From the NCBI RefSeq assembly GCF_028475105.1, contig NZ_CP116936.1:3843501-3907500 (forward strand): a stretch of 64,000 nt of DNA, read 5' to 3'. The translations under genes and the position numbers were made by a program. The stretch comes from Micromonospora sp. LH3U1 (GTDB lineage Bacteria; Actinomycetota; Actinomycetes; Mycobacteriales; Micromonosporaceae). The notes under the pieces are model-generated. The model was not told the DNA's origin and ran no database searches. It saw nothing but the letters and a program-made list of their open reading frames with translations. Below, in pieces: positions 36,015 through 44,514 of the stretch; position 1 is the stretch's first letter, and every line of letters starts with the position of its first letter.

Positions 36015-36510
36015 ACGGTTGCTGCCCGCCGCCTATCAGCGGGCCTGCGTGCCGGGCAGCGTGCTCTGGGCGCTGCTGGACGTGATGGAGGGGCTGCACG
36101 CCCCGGACGAGGCGATCCTCGCCGAGGTGGACGCCCTGTTCGACCCGTACCGGGCGCCGGACGGGATGGTCGTGCAGTTGACCCGCTGGGTGGCGATGGA
36201 CCACGTGGTGGCCTCGCCCCGGCCGGACGCCCCGCTGCCGCTGCCGGTGGGCCGGCTGCGCGACCTGGTGGCCAACGCCGCGCTGCTGGCCCGGTGGCGC
36301 GGCACCCCGTACGGGATGCGCAGGGCTCTTGAGCTGGCCACCGGGATGCCCGGCTTCGCGATCGACGAACCGGCCGAGCAGCCCTTCCACGTCGTGGTAC
36401 GGGTGCCGGCCGCCGCCGCCGGCCAGCTCGCCGTGATCACCCGCATCGTCGAGGCGGAGAAACCGGCCTCGACCACCGTCGAGATCGTCCTGGAAGAGGA
36501 GTCATCATGA
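35995..36510 (+). CDS. Phage tail protein I/TIGR02242-like baseplate protein
   Basis: A 171-residue protein with LLPAAYQRACVPGSVLWALLDVMEGLHAPDEAILAEVDALFDPYRAPDGMVVQLTRWV. This is the conserved core of the tail-protein family found next to baseplate J in CIS loci. It also has ARWRGTPYGMRRALELATGMPGF and a C-terminal beta-pair VVRVPAAAAGQLAVITRIVEAEKPA. The ATG lies inside the end of the baseplate-J gene. It probably fills the second wedge subunit position (Pvc12/gp7 role). Confidence 0.88.
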   Translation: MRRSAIERLLPAAYQRACVPGSVLWALLDVMEGLHAPDEAILAEVDALFDPYRAPDGMVVQLTRWVAMDHVVASPRPDAPLPLPVGRLRDLVANAALLARWRGTPYGMRRALELATGMPGFAIDEPAEQPFHVVVRVPAAAAGQLAVITRIVEAEKPASTTVEIVLEEESS

Positions 36511-37436
36511 CCACCGAGTGGGCGGTCGTCGCCGCCGCCGAGCAGTTCACCCTCGACCCGCGCAACAGCGGCGAGCTGACCTTCACCGTCTCCAACCCGG
36601 GCAACGCACCGGACACGGTGGTGTTCGACGTGGCGCCCGGTGACGGCTCTCAGCGGGCGTGGTTCACCGTCGCCGAGCCGCAGCGGGTGGTCCCCGGCCA
36701 GGGTTCGGTGTCGTTCCTGGTCAAGCTCGCCGTGCCGGCGGGTACCCCGCCTCGCCGCTACGACATGACCGGGTTCGCGTACTCGGCGAACACCGCGCCG
36801 GAGGAGAGTTCCCGCTCCAGCGGGCGGGTCACGTACGAGGTGCGGGCGGTGGCGCCGCCACGGCGTACCCCGTGGCTGTGGATCGCCGCGGCGGCGGCGT
36901 TGGTGCTGGTGGTGGTGACCGTGGGGGTGGTGTTGCTGACCCGCGACGGCGAGCCGGCCCCCGGCGAGCCGCGGGTGGTCACCGTCGAGGCGGAGAGCCT
37001 GGTGGACGCCGCGGTGGTCGAGTCACCGCAGAGCAGCAAGGCGGCCGTGGGCGCCCAGCCCAACTGCTGCGGGGTGACCTGGTCCGAGAACAAGCAGTTG
37101 TTCTTCACGGGGCTGGCGATCGGCGATCAGGTCACCGTGACGGTGCAGATCCCGGCCGACGGCACCTGGCGGTTCGCGACGGTGCGCACCACGGCCCCCG
37201 ACTACGCCAACACCGTCTTCGCCATCGACGGCAGCCAGATCGGCGGCACGTTCCTCGGCTTCACGCCGACCGTGCAGAAGACGGAGTTCCTGGACGTCGG
37301 CACGGTCCAGCTCACCAAGGGCGCGCACCGGGTCACGCTGCTGGTGGTCGGCAAGACGCAGGGCACCAGTTCCTACTTCGCCGGGGTGGACACGTTCCGG
37401 TTCACCGAGATCGTGGCGCAGGCCGTGGCGCGATGA
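36507..37436 (+). CDS. Single-pass membrane protein: Ig-like domain, TM helix, carbohydrate-binding-like domain
   Basis: A 309-residue protein without signal peptide. Residues 1-~115 form an Ig-like sandwich (FTLDPRNSGELTFTVSNPGNAPDTVVFDV, GSVSFLVKLAVPAGTPPRRYDMTG). A TM helix lies at ~121-148 (TPWLWIAAAAALVLVVVTVGVVLLT) after Arg-Arg, predicting N-inside topology. Residues ~160-300 resemble a CBM6-like lectin domain (VTVEAESLVDA, VTVQIPADGTWRFATVRTT, VQLTKGAHRVTLLVVG). The ATG overlaps the tail-I stop (ATGA), so it is translated with the baseplate genes. This suggests a membrane anchor linking a cytosolic tail apparatus to the cell wall. That role is inferred. Confidence 0.75.
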   Translation: MTTEWAVVAAAEQFTLDPRNSGELTFTVSNPGNAPDTVVFDVAPGDGSQRAWFTVAEPQRVVPGQGSVSFLVKLAVPAGTPPRRYDMTGFAYSANTAPEESSRSSGRVTYEVRAVAPPRRTPWLWIAAAAALVLVVVTVGVVLLTRDGEPAPGEPRVVTVEAESLVDAAVVESPQSSKAAVGAQPNCCGVTWSENKQLFFTGLAIGDQVTVTVQIPADGTWRFATVRTTAPDYANTVFAIDGSQIGGTFLGFTPTVQKTEFLDVGTVQLTKGAHRVTLLVVGKTQGTSSYFAGVDTFRFTEIVAQAVAR

Positions 37437-37894
37437 GTGGCCGACAGAAGGCGCTGCTGGGGCTGTTCGCCGTCCTACTGGTGGCGTTGTTCGTGGTCGC
37501 GGTCGGCGCGGGTCGTGGCGACCGGGGCGATCCGGGTGCCCGGCACGGGTTCGTCGACCGGTTGGGCGCGCTGGGTGGCGAGCGCGCTTCGGTGGACCCG
37601 GCCACGGTCAGCGCCGACTGCTTCGAGGAGCCCGGTCAGCTGGTGTTCTCCGGCAGTTGCGTGCTGCGGGTCGCCGACCCGGGCGGGCTGCGCACCCTGG
37701 TGCTGCGCAGCCCGGCGCGCTTCACGGTCACCGCGCCGGCACCGGGCGATGCCGACCTGACCATCAGCGACGAGGTCGAGCCGGCGTCGGACGGCACCGG
37801 CGCGGTGGCGAAGGTCGCCGTCGACCAGGCCACCGAGGTCGCCGTGCGCTGTCCCGGCCTCGGTGGCTGCACGGTCACCGTCGCCGCGTCCTGA
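37433..37894 (+). CDS. Single-pass membrane protein of the CIS locus
   Basis: A 153-residue product with an N-terminal membrane helix (ALLGLFAVLLVALFVVAVGAG, residues ~7-27). A small extracytoplasmic beta-rich domain follows, holding four Cys in two pairs (SADCFEEP with FSGSCVLRV, VAVRCPGLGGCTVTV) that could make disulfides. ATG overlaps the previous stop by 4 nt. No family recognised. Translational coupling implies it works with the Ig-TM-lectin-like protein. Confidence 0.7.
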   Translation: MSGRQKALLGLFAVLLVALFVVAVGAGRGDRGDPGARHGFVDRLGALGGERASVDPATVSADCFEEPGQLVFSGSCVLRVADPGGLRTLVLRSPARFTVTAPAPGDADLTISDEVEPASDGTGAVAKVAVDQATEVAVRCPGLGGCTVTVAAS

Positions 37895-37924
37895 GGCGAG
37901 AAGCATCGAGAGGGAGGTGCCGAC

Positions 37925-38680
37925 GTGGGAGACCTGCGCAAGCCGTTCCTGCTGCTGGCCATGCTCGCCATCGTCCTGGCGATCGGCGTGGAGCTGGGTG
38001 CCGGGCTGCTGCTCGGCGGCGCCGACGCCGGCGCGGCGCTGGCCGACAGCGCCGGAGCGCTGGACGTGGAGCTCGGCGACGTGGCCGGGGTCAGCGAGCC
38101 GTCCGGCCGGGGCACCGGCTACCTGGCGTTGATCGACGCGGTGGCGGTCTGGAGCACCGGGCTGTTCTGCCTGGGCCTGCTGCTGCCCGAACGCGTTCAG
38201 GGCCGGGTGCAGGGCGTCGCCAGCCTGATCTTCTCGATCATTTTGATCATCGTCGGGCTGATCGCACTGATCATCGCGTTCGTGGAGCTGATGATCATGG
38301 TCTCGCTGTTTCTGGCCGTCCCGTTCGGCACGCTGGCGTACCTGGCCCTGTGGGGGTTCTTCCCGGTCGGCGAGGCGGCGGTGCTGCTCGGGCTGGTGCT
38401 GCTGCTCAAGCTGCTCTGGGCCGGGCTGCTGGTGCTCGCCCAGCCGCGCTTCCTGCAGAACAAGGGTCTCGTGCTGCTGATCCTCACCACGCTGCTGTGC
38501 ACGGTCGTGCTGGAGTTCCTGCACAACCTGGTGCCGGTGATCCTGGTCAGCATCGTCGACGACGTGGCGGCGCTGATCTTCGCGGTGATCGCCATCATCT
38601 GGGGGCTGGTGCTGCTGATCGGTTCGATCCCGGCGATCGTCAAGGCCATCCGGGTCACCGCCGCACTGCCCGCCCGTTGA
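37925..38680 (+). CDS. Polytopic membrane protein of the CIS locus
   Basis: A 251-residue protein with six or seven hydrophobic helices (FLLLAMLAIVLAIGVELGAGLLLGG, YLALIDAVAVWSTGLFCLGLLL, LIFSIILIIVGLIALIIAFVELMIMVSLFLAVPFG, LGLVLLLKLLWAGLLVLAQ, GLVLLILTTLLCTVVLEFLHNLV, LIFAVIAIIWGLVLLIGSI). There is an acidic first loop (LDVELGDVAGVSEPSG). GTG start preceded by GAGAGGGAGG. Unrecognised family. It is 30 nt after the previous gene in the same direction and could be part of a membrane platform for the tail. Confidence 0.72.
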   Translation: MGDLRKPFLLLAMLAIVLAIGVELGAGLLLGGADAGAALADSAGALDVELGDVAGVSEPSGRGTGYLALIDAVAVWSTGLFCLGLLLPERVQGRVQGVASLIFSIILIIVGLIALIIAFVELMIMVSLFLAVPFGTLAYLALWGFFPVGEAAVLLGLVLLLKLLWAGLLVLAQPRFLQNKGLVLLILTTLLCTVVLEFLHNLVPVILVSIVDDVAALIFAVIAIIWGLVLLIGSIPAIVKAIRVTAALPAR

Positions 38681-38730
38681 CGTTTGCGGTATCGGCAGCG
38701 GTCGGCGGGATTGTCTGTGACCCTGACGGC

Positions 38731-40965
38731 GTGGAGAGGACGCCGGAGCGCGACGCCGTGGAGCTGCGCGTACACGGCATCTCCGGAGTCACCGCGGAAC
38801 GGATCCTCGACCACCCGATCGTGGTCCGCGTCGCGGGGGACGCGCGCGCGGGCTTCTTCCGGCCCCGGCCGGGGAGCGGCACCGCCGGCGGGGCCACGGC
38901 CGGGGTCGCCGTCGAGGCGTACCGCTGGGGTTCGCTGACCGCCGGGACGGCGGTACGGACGGCCTCGATGTTGCTGTTGCTGCCCTTCATGCTGAGCAAC
39001 CTCGCGATCTGGCTACGACCGCCGGGACGCGACCGGTGGGGGCTGCTCAGCATGCTGTGCCGCCTGCTCGCCGGCACCCTCACGGCCACGTTCGTGCTGG
39101 CGATCGTCGGCGTCACCCTGGACCTCGTCGGCTGGCAGTGCGTGCCGTACGCCGGGTGCCGGGCCAGCCGCCCCTACCTGGCCTGGCTCTACGCGCTCCC
39201 GTCCGGCCCCCGGCTGGCACTGCTGTCGGTCGTCCCACTGCTGGCACTGCGGGTCGTCTGGGCCATCGGCACCCGGTCGGCGCGGGCCTTCGAGGGGTTC
39301 GGTCCTCCATCGGCGCAGCCGCCCGTCGGCGGCCGGACCGAGAACCTCGCCGACGCCGGCTTCTGGCACGACGAGCAGACCATCGGTTGGCTGCGTCAGA
39401 TCCACGTGGCGCTCGGCATCGGGACGCTGAACGTCGCCCTGCTCGCCGGCGTCTCACCGGGCGGGGTCGGCGCGCCCGGTCAGGTCGCGCTGGTCGGCGT
39501 GGCCGTCGGGCTGCTCGTGTTCAACGTGGTCCTGCTCTGCCTACCCGTGCCGGCCGGCCCGGCGGGGGCCCGCCGGTTCCTGCGCCCTCTGTGGGCGGCC
39601 ACCGTGGGGGTGAGCGCGCTGTGCCTCGGGTCCGCCACGCTCGCGGGCGCGGCGCCGTCCGGCTTGGGCAAACTGCCCGGGTACGAGGGCGCTGCCGCCG
39701 GGGTGGTCGCCGCACAGGGTGTCCTGCTCGTGGTGCTCACCGTCGTCACCTACAGCCATCGTCATGCTCGGAGCGAGGACCAACCCTTCCTGCGCGGGCT
39801 CGGAACCCCGATCATGGCAGCGGCGGCGGTGAGCGTCGGTGCGGCCTTCACCGCGACCCTGGTCTATCGCGTCGCCGACGCCCTCGACCACGGCGACATC
39901 CCCGACCCGATCCGACCCAACCCGCCGATCGTCGGCCCGCTGGAGCCGCCGGTCGCCTACTGGTGGGCCGCGCTCGCCGGGCTCGCCGCGTTGCTGATCG
40001 GCACGGCGGTGACCTCTGCGACCCTCCTGATGAGCCGGCGGCGGCGACGCCGGCTGGCAGCGCGCATCATCGAACGGGACTACCCGGATGTGCCGGCGGA
40101 GGACGCGGGCCGGCTGGGCCTGGTCCGGGAGACCATCGCCCGGTCCCGGATCACCGAGGAACTCGGGCCGGTGCTGATCGCGTTCCTGGTTATCGCGTCA
40201 CTCGGACTGGCCACCGTCGCATTCGACGTGATCGGGATCGGTCCCACCCAGCTCGCCGCCCGGCTCGGTCGACACGGTGGCGAATTCGCCGTGCTCGCCG
40301 CCTACGTCACCGACGTGGGTGTCTGGGTGATCAGCCTCCTGGTCATCTGCCTCATGGTGCTCGGTTTCCGCTCGTACCGGTCGTCCCAGACCCGGCGGGT
40401 GGTGGCGGTGCTGGGGGACCTCGGCACCTTCTGGCCCCGCACGGTCCACCCGTTCGCGCCGCCCTGCTATGCCGCCCGCGCCGTCCCAGAACTGGCGAAA
40501 CGGATCACCGGACTCACCGCGCGAGGGCCGGTGGTCCTCTCCGGCCACAGCCACGGCTCGGTGCTCGCCGCCGCCACCATCCTGCAACTGCCGCCGTCCG
40601 TGCTGGCCAGGGTCTCGCTGTTGACCTACGGCTCACCGCTGCGGCGCACCTACGCCCGGCTCTATCCGGCGTACCTGGGACCGGAGACGCTCTGCGACCT
40701 GGGCGGGCGGGTCGGGTGGCGATGGCGCAACCTGTGGCGGGACACCGATCCGATCGGCGGGCCGATCTTTCCCCGCGCCCCGGACGCTGGGCCGCCCTGC
40801 GCCGACCCAGCGGCCGGAGACGTCGACATCCGGCTCCGTGATCCCCGCAGCCTGACCATCGACCCGGCGGACACCGTGCCACCTCCGATCGAACGGCACT
40901 GGCCGTACCACAGCCAGGCCGCGTACCAGGTGGCGGTCCGTGAGCTGACCGACCGGTCCCGCTGA
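38731..40965 (+). CDS. Polytopic membrane protein with C-terminal alpha/beta-hydrolase (lipase-type) domain
   Basis: A 744-residue protein. N-terminal VELRVHGISGVTAERILDHP is a hydrolase-like opening strand (oxyanion region). About eight membrane helices lie between residues ~75 and ~560. A C-terminal cytosolic lobe carries the nucleophile elbow VVLSGHSHGSVLAAA with Ser607, then LTYGSPLRR and WRDTDPIGGPI (acid candidate). The terminal HWPYHSQAAY offers the catalytic His. Similar large proteins are seen in actinobacteria, but I know no defined function. The GTG start has no good SD, and upstream reading is possible. Membership in the CIS unit is uncertain. Confidence 0.75.
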   Translation: MERTPERDAVELRVHGISGVTAERILDHPIVVRVAGDARAGFFRPRPGSGTAGGATAGVAVEAYRWGSLTAGTAVRTASMLLLLPFMLSNLAIWLRPPGRDRWGLLSMLCRLLAGTLTATFVLAIVGVTLDLVGWQCVPYAGCRASRPYLAWLYALPSGPRLALLSVVPLLALRVVWAIGTRSARAFEGFGPPSAQPPVGGRTENLADAGFWHDEQTIGWLRQIHVALGIGTLNVALLAGVSPGGVGAPGQVALVGVAVGLLVFNVVLLCLPVPAGPAGARRFLRPLWAATVGVSALCLGSATLAGAAPSGLGKLPGYEGAAAGVVAAQGVLLVVLTVVTYSHRHARSEDQPFLRGLGTPIMAAAAVSVGAAFTATLVYRVADALDHGDIPDPIRPNPPIVGPLEPPVAYWWAALAGLAALLIGTAVTSATLLMSRRRRRRLAARIIERDYPDVPAEDAGRLGLVRETIARSRITEELGPVLIAFLVIASLGLATVAFDVIGIGPTQLAARLGRHGGEFAVLAAYVTDVGVWVISLLVICLMVLGFRSYRSSQTRRVVAVLGDLGTFWPRTVHPFAPPCYAARAVPELAKRITGLTARGPVVLSGHSHGSVLAAATILQLPPSVLARVSLLTYGSPLRRTYARLYPAYLGPETLCDLGGRVGWRWRNLWRDTDPIGGPIFPRAPDAGPPCADPAAGDVDIRLRDPRSLTIDPADTVPPPIERHWPYHSQAAYQVAVRELTDRSR

Positions 40966-41002
40966 GTGCACCGCCCGGCCCGTCGGGGCGTACACGCGGG
41001 AG

Positions 41003-41872
41003 TCACGGCGCCGTCCCGACCAGCGCGGCGGCCCGGTCCCGGTCGAGGATTCCGTCGGCCACCACCACCGTGTACCGGCCGTGCCGGCTCTCGCCGGCCG
41101 GCACCACGGCAGGGCGGTCGAACGCGAACGCCACGCAGACCCCCGGATACATCCCGGTCCGCACGAACCACCGGTCGCCCCGGCCGAGGCCGGCGAAAAC
41201 CAGGGTGTACGCCCCGCCGCCCGGCCCGGCTGCGGTCAGCGCGAGCCACGGCGCCGCGCTGCCGTTGACCGTCTCCTCCCCGGCGGCGTCGGCGGTGAAC
41301 ACCGCCGATTCGCCGTCGGCGGCAGCCCGCCAGAAGAACCCGCCGTAGCCGGCCCCGCCCGGGCGGCCGTTGGTGGCCGGGCTTCCCAGGCGCACCTCTC
41401 GATCGGCCGGGGCGGTCAGGACGGTATCCAGGTCGAGCCGCCAGGCGCCCGACGCGACCACCGACGCGGCGAGCCACCGCCGCTCGGTCAGCAGCACCTG
41501 GCCGGCTCGGTCGCGCCACTGGAGATCGTGCGCGTACCGGCCCGGGGAGCGCTCGACCTCCCCGGTGTGCGCGATGACGCCGTGGTCGTCGCGCCAGGTG
41601 TAACCGACGTCGCGGACGTAGGTGCGCCCGCCCCAGAGATTGGTGCCGTTGACGTCCTGCACGGCCAGGGACGCGCCGAGGTGCCACACGTGGTCGGCGG
41701 GCAGCTCGTCGGTGACCACCGTCCCGCCGAGGGTGCGCACCGGGTGCAGGTACGGCCGGGGCCCGTGCCGCGCGTCCAACGCCGGGTCGAGCACGTACCG
41801 GGCCACCTCAGTCCCGTCGACCGACAGCCGCGCCGGCTCGCCGGCGAGGTCGGCCGCGCGCCCCACGCTCAC
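41003..41872 (-). CDS. DUF6807/PmoA-family protein
   Basis: A 289-residue beta-rich protein. RPYLHPVRTLGGTVVTDELPADHVWHLGASLAVQDVNGTNLWGGRTYV is the conserved core of the PmoA/DUF6807 family, found next to sugar-catabolic oxidoreductases. It continues with VGYTWRDDHGVIAHTGEVER and WRLDLDTVLTAP. No signal peptide. It overlaps the DUF624 gene by 4 nt and closes the transporter operon. Its biochemical role is not established. The genomic setting suggests a step in uronate or pectin sugar metabolism. Confidence 0.85.
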   Translation of the reverse strand: MSVGRAADLAGEPARLSVDGTEVARYVLDPALDARHGPRPYLHPVRTLGGTVVTDELPADHVWHLGASLAVQDVNGTNLWGGRTYVRDVGYTWRDDHGVIAHTGEVERSPGRYAHDLQWRDRAGQVLLTERRWLAASVVASGAWRLDLDTVLTAPADREVRLGSPATNGRPGGAGYGGFFWRAAADGESAVFTADAAGEETVNGSAAPWLALTAAGPGGGAYTLVFAGLGRGDRWFVRTGMYPGVCVAFAFDRPAVVPAGESRHGRYTVVVADGILDRDRAAALVGTAP

Positions 41873-42617
41873 GGCAACTCCGGGTGGGCAGGGACCGGCC
41901 GGCGACGGCCGGCGGCGCGGGCACGGACCGGCCGGCGACGGCTGGCGGCGCGGGCAGAGGCTGGCCGGCGTCCGGCGACACCGTCATGGGCCGGCCGGCG
42001 GCGGCTGGCGGCGCGGGCAGGCCGGCCGACGACGGCGTGCAGGGCGGCCACGGTGTATCCGGCGAGGATCGGCACCGCGACCGGGGTGACCAGGACGGCG
42101 AGCAGCCCGGCCAGCACCGTCACCCCGGTGAGCGCGGCCCAGCGGGCGGGCGCGTCGAGGCAGGCCCGGGCGGCGGACCGGGCCGCCGCCCGCCACCGCC
42201 CGCCCCCGTTGCCGCCCACCTCGACGACGACCAGCCCCGCGTATCCGGTGAGGCCGGCCGCGACAAGTACGGTCACCAGCAGCGCGGGCGAGCCGCCCGG
42301 CACCCGGCCGGTGGCCAGCGCCGCCAGGTCGGCGGCGAGCAGCCCGGCCACGGTGAGCGTGAGCAGGCTGACCGGCACGCCGGGCAGCACCGAGCGGCCG
42401 AACCGGCGCACGGTGGCCCGCGCCGACGGCCAACTGCCGGTACGCGCCCAGTCGTGCACCGCCGCGCTGGCCGTGCCCGCCGCCGCGGCGGCGGTGAACA
42501 GGGCGCCGCCGCCAGCGTCAGCAGGATGCCGAGCAGCGCCAGGTCGGCGGCGTCGCGGGCGACGTCGCGCCAGTCCCGCCGCCCGCCGGTCTCGACGGGC
42601 TCACCCCTTGATGCCAC
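41869..42617 (-). CDS. DUF624 (YesL-like) membrane protein, frameshifted, with Arg-rich repeat tail
   Basis: YesL-like proteins accompany sugar ABC transporters. The N-terminal part (RRDWRDVARDAADLALLGILLTLAA) runs from a GTG at 42617 that overlaps the permease stop. The rest (LFTAAAAAGTASAAVHDWARTGSWPSARATVRRFGRSVLPG, helices to residue ~180) is in the -1 frame. The switch lies in GGCGGCGGCGCCC near 42501-42512. One restored base gives a collinear ~249-residue protein. The C-terminal ~50 residues are imperfect repeats of ARAASRRRPV encoded by a repetitive GGCCGGCGGCG tract. As written, the downstream frame could only start at an internal site (GTG 42459). Confidence 0.75.
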
Positions 42618-43503
42618 TGGTGTTGATCCCCTCGACGAGCATCCGCTGGAACGCGACGAAGAACAGGAAGACCGGCAGCAGCGACAGCACCGACATGGCG
42701 AACATCGGTCCGACCGCGCTCTGGCTCGTCGAGTCGATGAACAGGGTCAGCGCGACCGGCACGGTGTAGTCCTCCAGTTGGGACAGGAAGACCAGTTGCC
42801 GGAAGAAGTCGTTCCAGGTCCAGATGAACGAGAAGATCGCGGTGGTGACCAGCGCGGGACGGCTCAGCGGCAGGATGATGTGCCGGAAGATGCCGAACGG
42901 GCCGGCGCCGTCGATCCGGGCCGCCTCGTCCAGCTCGCGTGGGACGCCCCGCATGAACTGCACCATCAGGAAGACGAAGAACGCCTCGGTGGCCAGGAAC
43001 TGCGGGATGAGCAGCGGCAGGTACGGCCACTCGCCGCCGACCAGCCCGAGCGTCCGGAACAGGATGTACTGCGGCACGATCAGCACGTGTTGGGGCAGCA
43101 GCAGCGTGCCGATCATGACGGCGAACCACATGCCCCGCAGGCGGAACCGCAGCCGGGCGAAGGCGTACGCGGCCAGCAGGCAGGAGAGCCCGTTGCCGAC
43201 GACGGTGAGCAGACTGACCATCGCGCTGTTGAGGAAGAACCGACCGAAGCTGACGTCGAAGTTGGACCAGCCGGCTGTGTAGTTGCCCGGGGTGAACCGC
43301 TCGGGCAGCAGCCCGACGTTGTTGACGATCTCCTCCTGGGACTTCATCGAGGTGCCGATCATCCAGATCAGCGGGTAGAGCACCACGGCGACGATCGCCA
43401 CCAGGATGAGCAGCCGCAGCACCGACCGACCGCCGGGCCGGCGACGCGTGGTCGGCGCTGCTCCGGTGGGCGCGTCGGCCGTCGGGGTCGCCGTCACCAT
43501 CAC
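42601..43503 (-). CDS. Carbohydrate ABC transporter permease (MalG type)
   Basis: A 300-residue inner-membrane subunit with six helices, starting with LLILVAIVAVVLYPLIWMIGTSMKSQEEI. It bears the EAA loop VPRELDEAARIDGAGPFGIFRHIILPLSRPAL that contacts the ATPase. The C-terminal FVAFQRMLVEGINTSGIKG is typical of CUT1 permeases. It is coupled to the upstream permease by GTGA overlap. No ATPase gene is present, so it probably uses a shared MsiK-type ATPase encoded elsewhere. Confidence 0.95.
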   Translation of the reverse strand: MMVTATPTADAPTGAAPTTRRRPGGRSVLRLLILVAIVAVVLYPLIWMIGTSMKSQEEIVNNVGLLPERFTPGNYTAGWSNFDVSFGRFFLNSAMVSLLTVVGNGLSCLLAAYAFARLRFRLRGMWFAVMIGTLLLPQHVLIVPQYILFRTLGLVGGEWPYLPLLIPQFLATEAFFVFLMVQFMRGVPRELDEAARIDGAGPFGIFRHIILPLSRPALVTTAIFSFIWTWNDFFRQLVFLSQLEDYTVPVALTLFIDSTSQSAVGPMFAMSVLSLLPVFLFFVAFQRMLVEGINTSGIKG

Positions 43504-44483
43504 CGGTCCTCACCGTCGGAGTAGTGCACCCAGAACCGCCCGGTGCTGAAGAAGATCGCGGTGATCACCGCGATGGCGAGCAGGAACACCCAGGCCATCG
43601 CCGAGGCGTAGCCCATGTTGAGGTCGGTGAAGCCGGTGATGTAGAGGTTCAGCGTGTACATCAGGGTGGAGTCGACCGGGCCGCCGGTGCCGTTGCTGAG
43701 CACGAACGCGGCGGTGAAGCCCTGGAAGCCGTTGATCGTCTCCAGCACCAGGTTGAAGAAGATCACCGGGGAGAGCATCGGCAGGGTGACGTTGCGGAAC
43801 TGGCGGAACCGGCCGGCGCCGTCGACCGAGGCGGCCTCGTACAGCTCGGTGGGCACCTGCTTGAGGCCGGCCAGGAAGATCACCATCGGTGCGCCGAACT
43901 GCCAGATGGCCAGCACCATCAGCGTCTCCAGGGCCCAGTCCGGGTCGTTGACCCAGGGCTTGCCCTGAATCCCGAAGAGGCTCAGCAGCGAGTTGAACGC
44001 GCCGTCGCGGTTGAACATGTTGACCCAGACGATGGCCAGCGCGACGCTGCCGCCGAGCAGCGACGGCAGGTAGAACAACCCGCGGAACAGCCCGACCCCA
44101 CGCCAGGCGCGGTTGAGCAGCAGCGCCACGCCGAGCGCCGCGGCCAGCTTCAGCGGCACGGCGATCAGGGCGAAGGTCAGGGTCACCCGCACCGCGTGCC
44201 AGTACGACGGGTCGGCGGTGAACATCCGTTCGTAGTTGGCCAACCCCACCCACTCCACCTCGGAGAAGGGGGTGAGGATGTCGTAGTTGGTGAAGCTCAA
44301 ATAGAGCGACAACAGCATGGGGACCGCCGTGACACCCATCAGGCCGATGAGCCACGGCGACAGGAAGACGTACCCCGCCAGACCTTCGCTGTGCCGGAAG
44401 CGTCCGGGCCTACGCCTCTCGGCATGGGCCCGGACGGATCCGGGGCCGCGTCGGGTCGGGTCGGGCGCCGTGGTCAACGCCAC
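43500..44483 (-). CDS. Carbohydrate ABC transporter permease (MalF type)
   Basis: A 327-residue CUT1 permease with a basic cytoplasmic N-terminus, then GYVFLSPWLIGLMGVTAVPMLLSLYLSFTNYDIL. The EAA loop is VPTELYEAASVDGAGRFRQFRNVTLPMLSPV, and the last helix VFLLAIAVITAIFF is followed by the WVHYSDGED end. GTG start with GAGGAG 7 nt upstream. It lies 31 nt after the binding-protein gene. The context (uronate enzymes, pectate lyase) suggests oligogalacturonide or uronide uptake. Confidence 0.95.
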   Translation of the reverse strand: MALTTAPDPTRRGPGSVRAHAERRRPGRFRHSEGLAGYVFLSPWLIGLMGVTAVPMLLSLYLSFTNYDILTPFSEVEWVGLANYERMFTADPSYWHAVRVTLTFALIAVPLKLAAALGVALLLNRAWRGVGLFRGLFYLPSLLGGSVALAIVWVNMFNRDGAFNSLLSLFGIQGKPWVNDPDWALETLMVLAIWQFGAPMVIFLAGLKQVPTELYEAASVDGAGRFRQFRNVTLPMLSPVIFFNLVLETINGFQGFTAAFVLSNGTGGPVDSTLMYTLNLYITGFTDLNMGYASAMAWVFLLAIAVITAIFFSTGRFWVHYSDGEDR

Positions 44484-44514
44484 GAACAGCTCCTCTCCTC
44501 GCCTGGTGGGGCGG

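Noticed and set aside
25233..38680. Prophage
   Set aside because: No capsid, portal, terminase, integrase, lysis cassette or att-like direct repeats; gene content and order match contractile injection systems.
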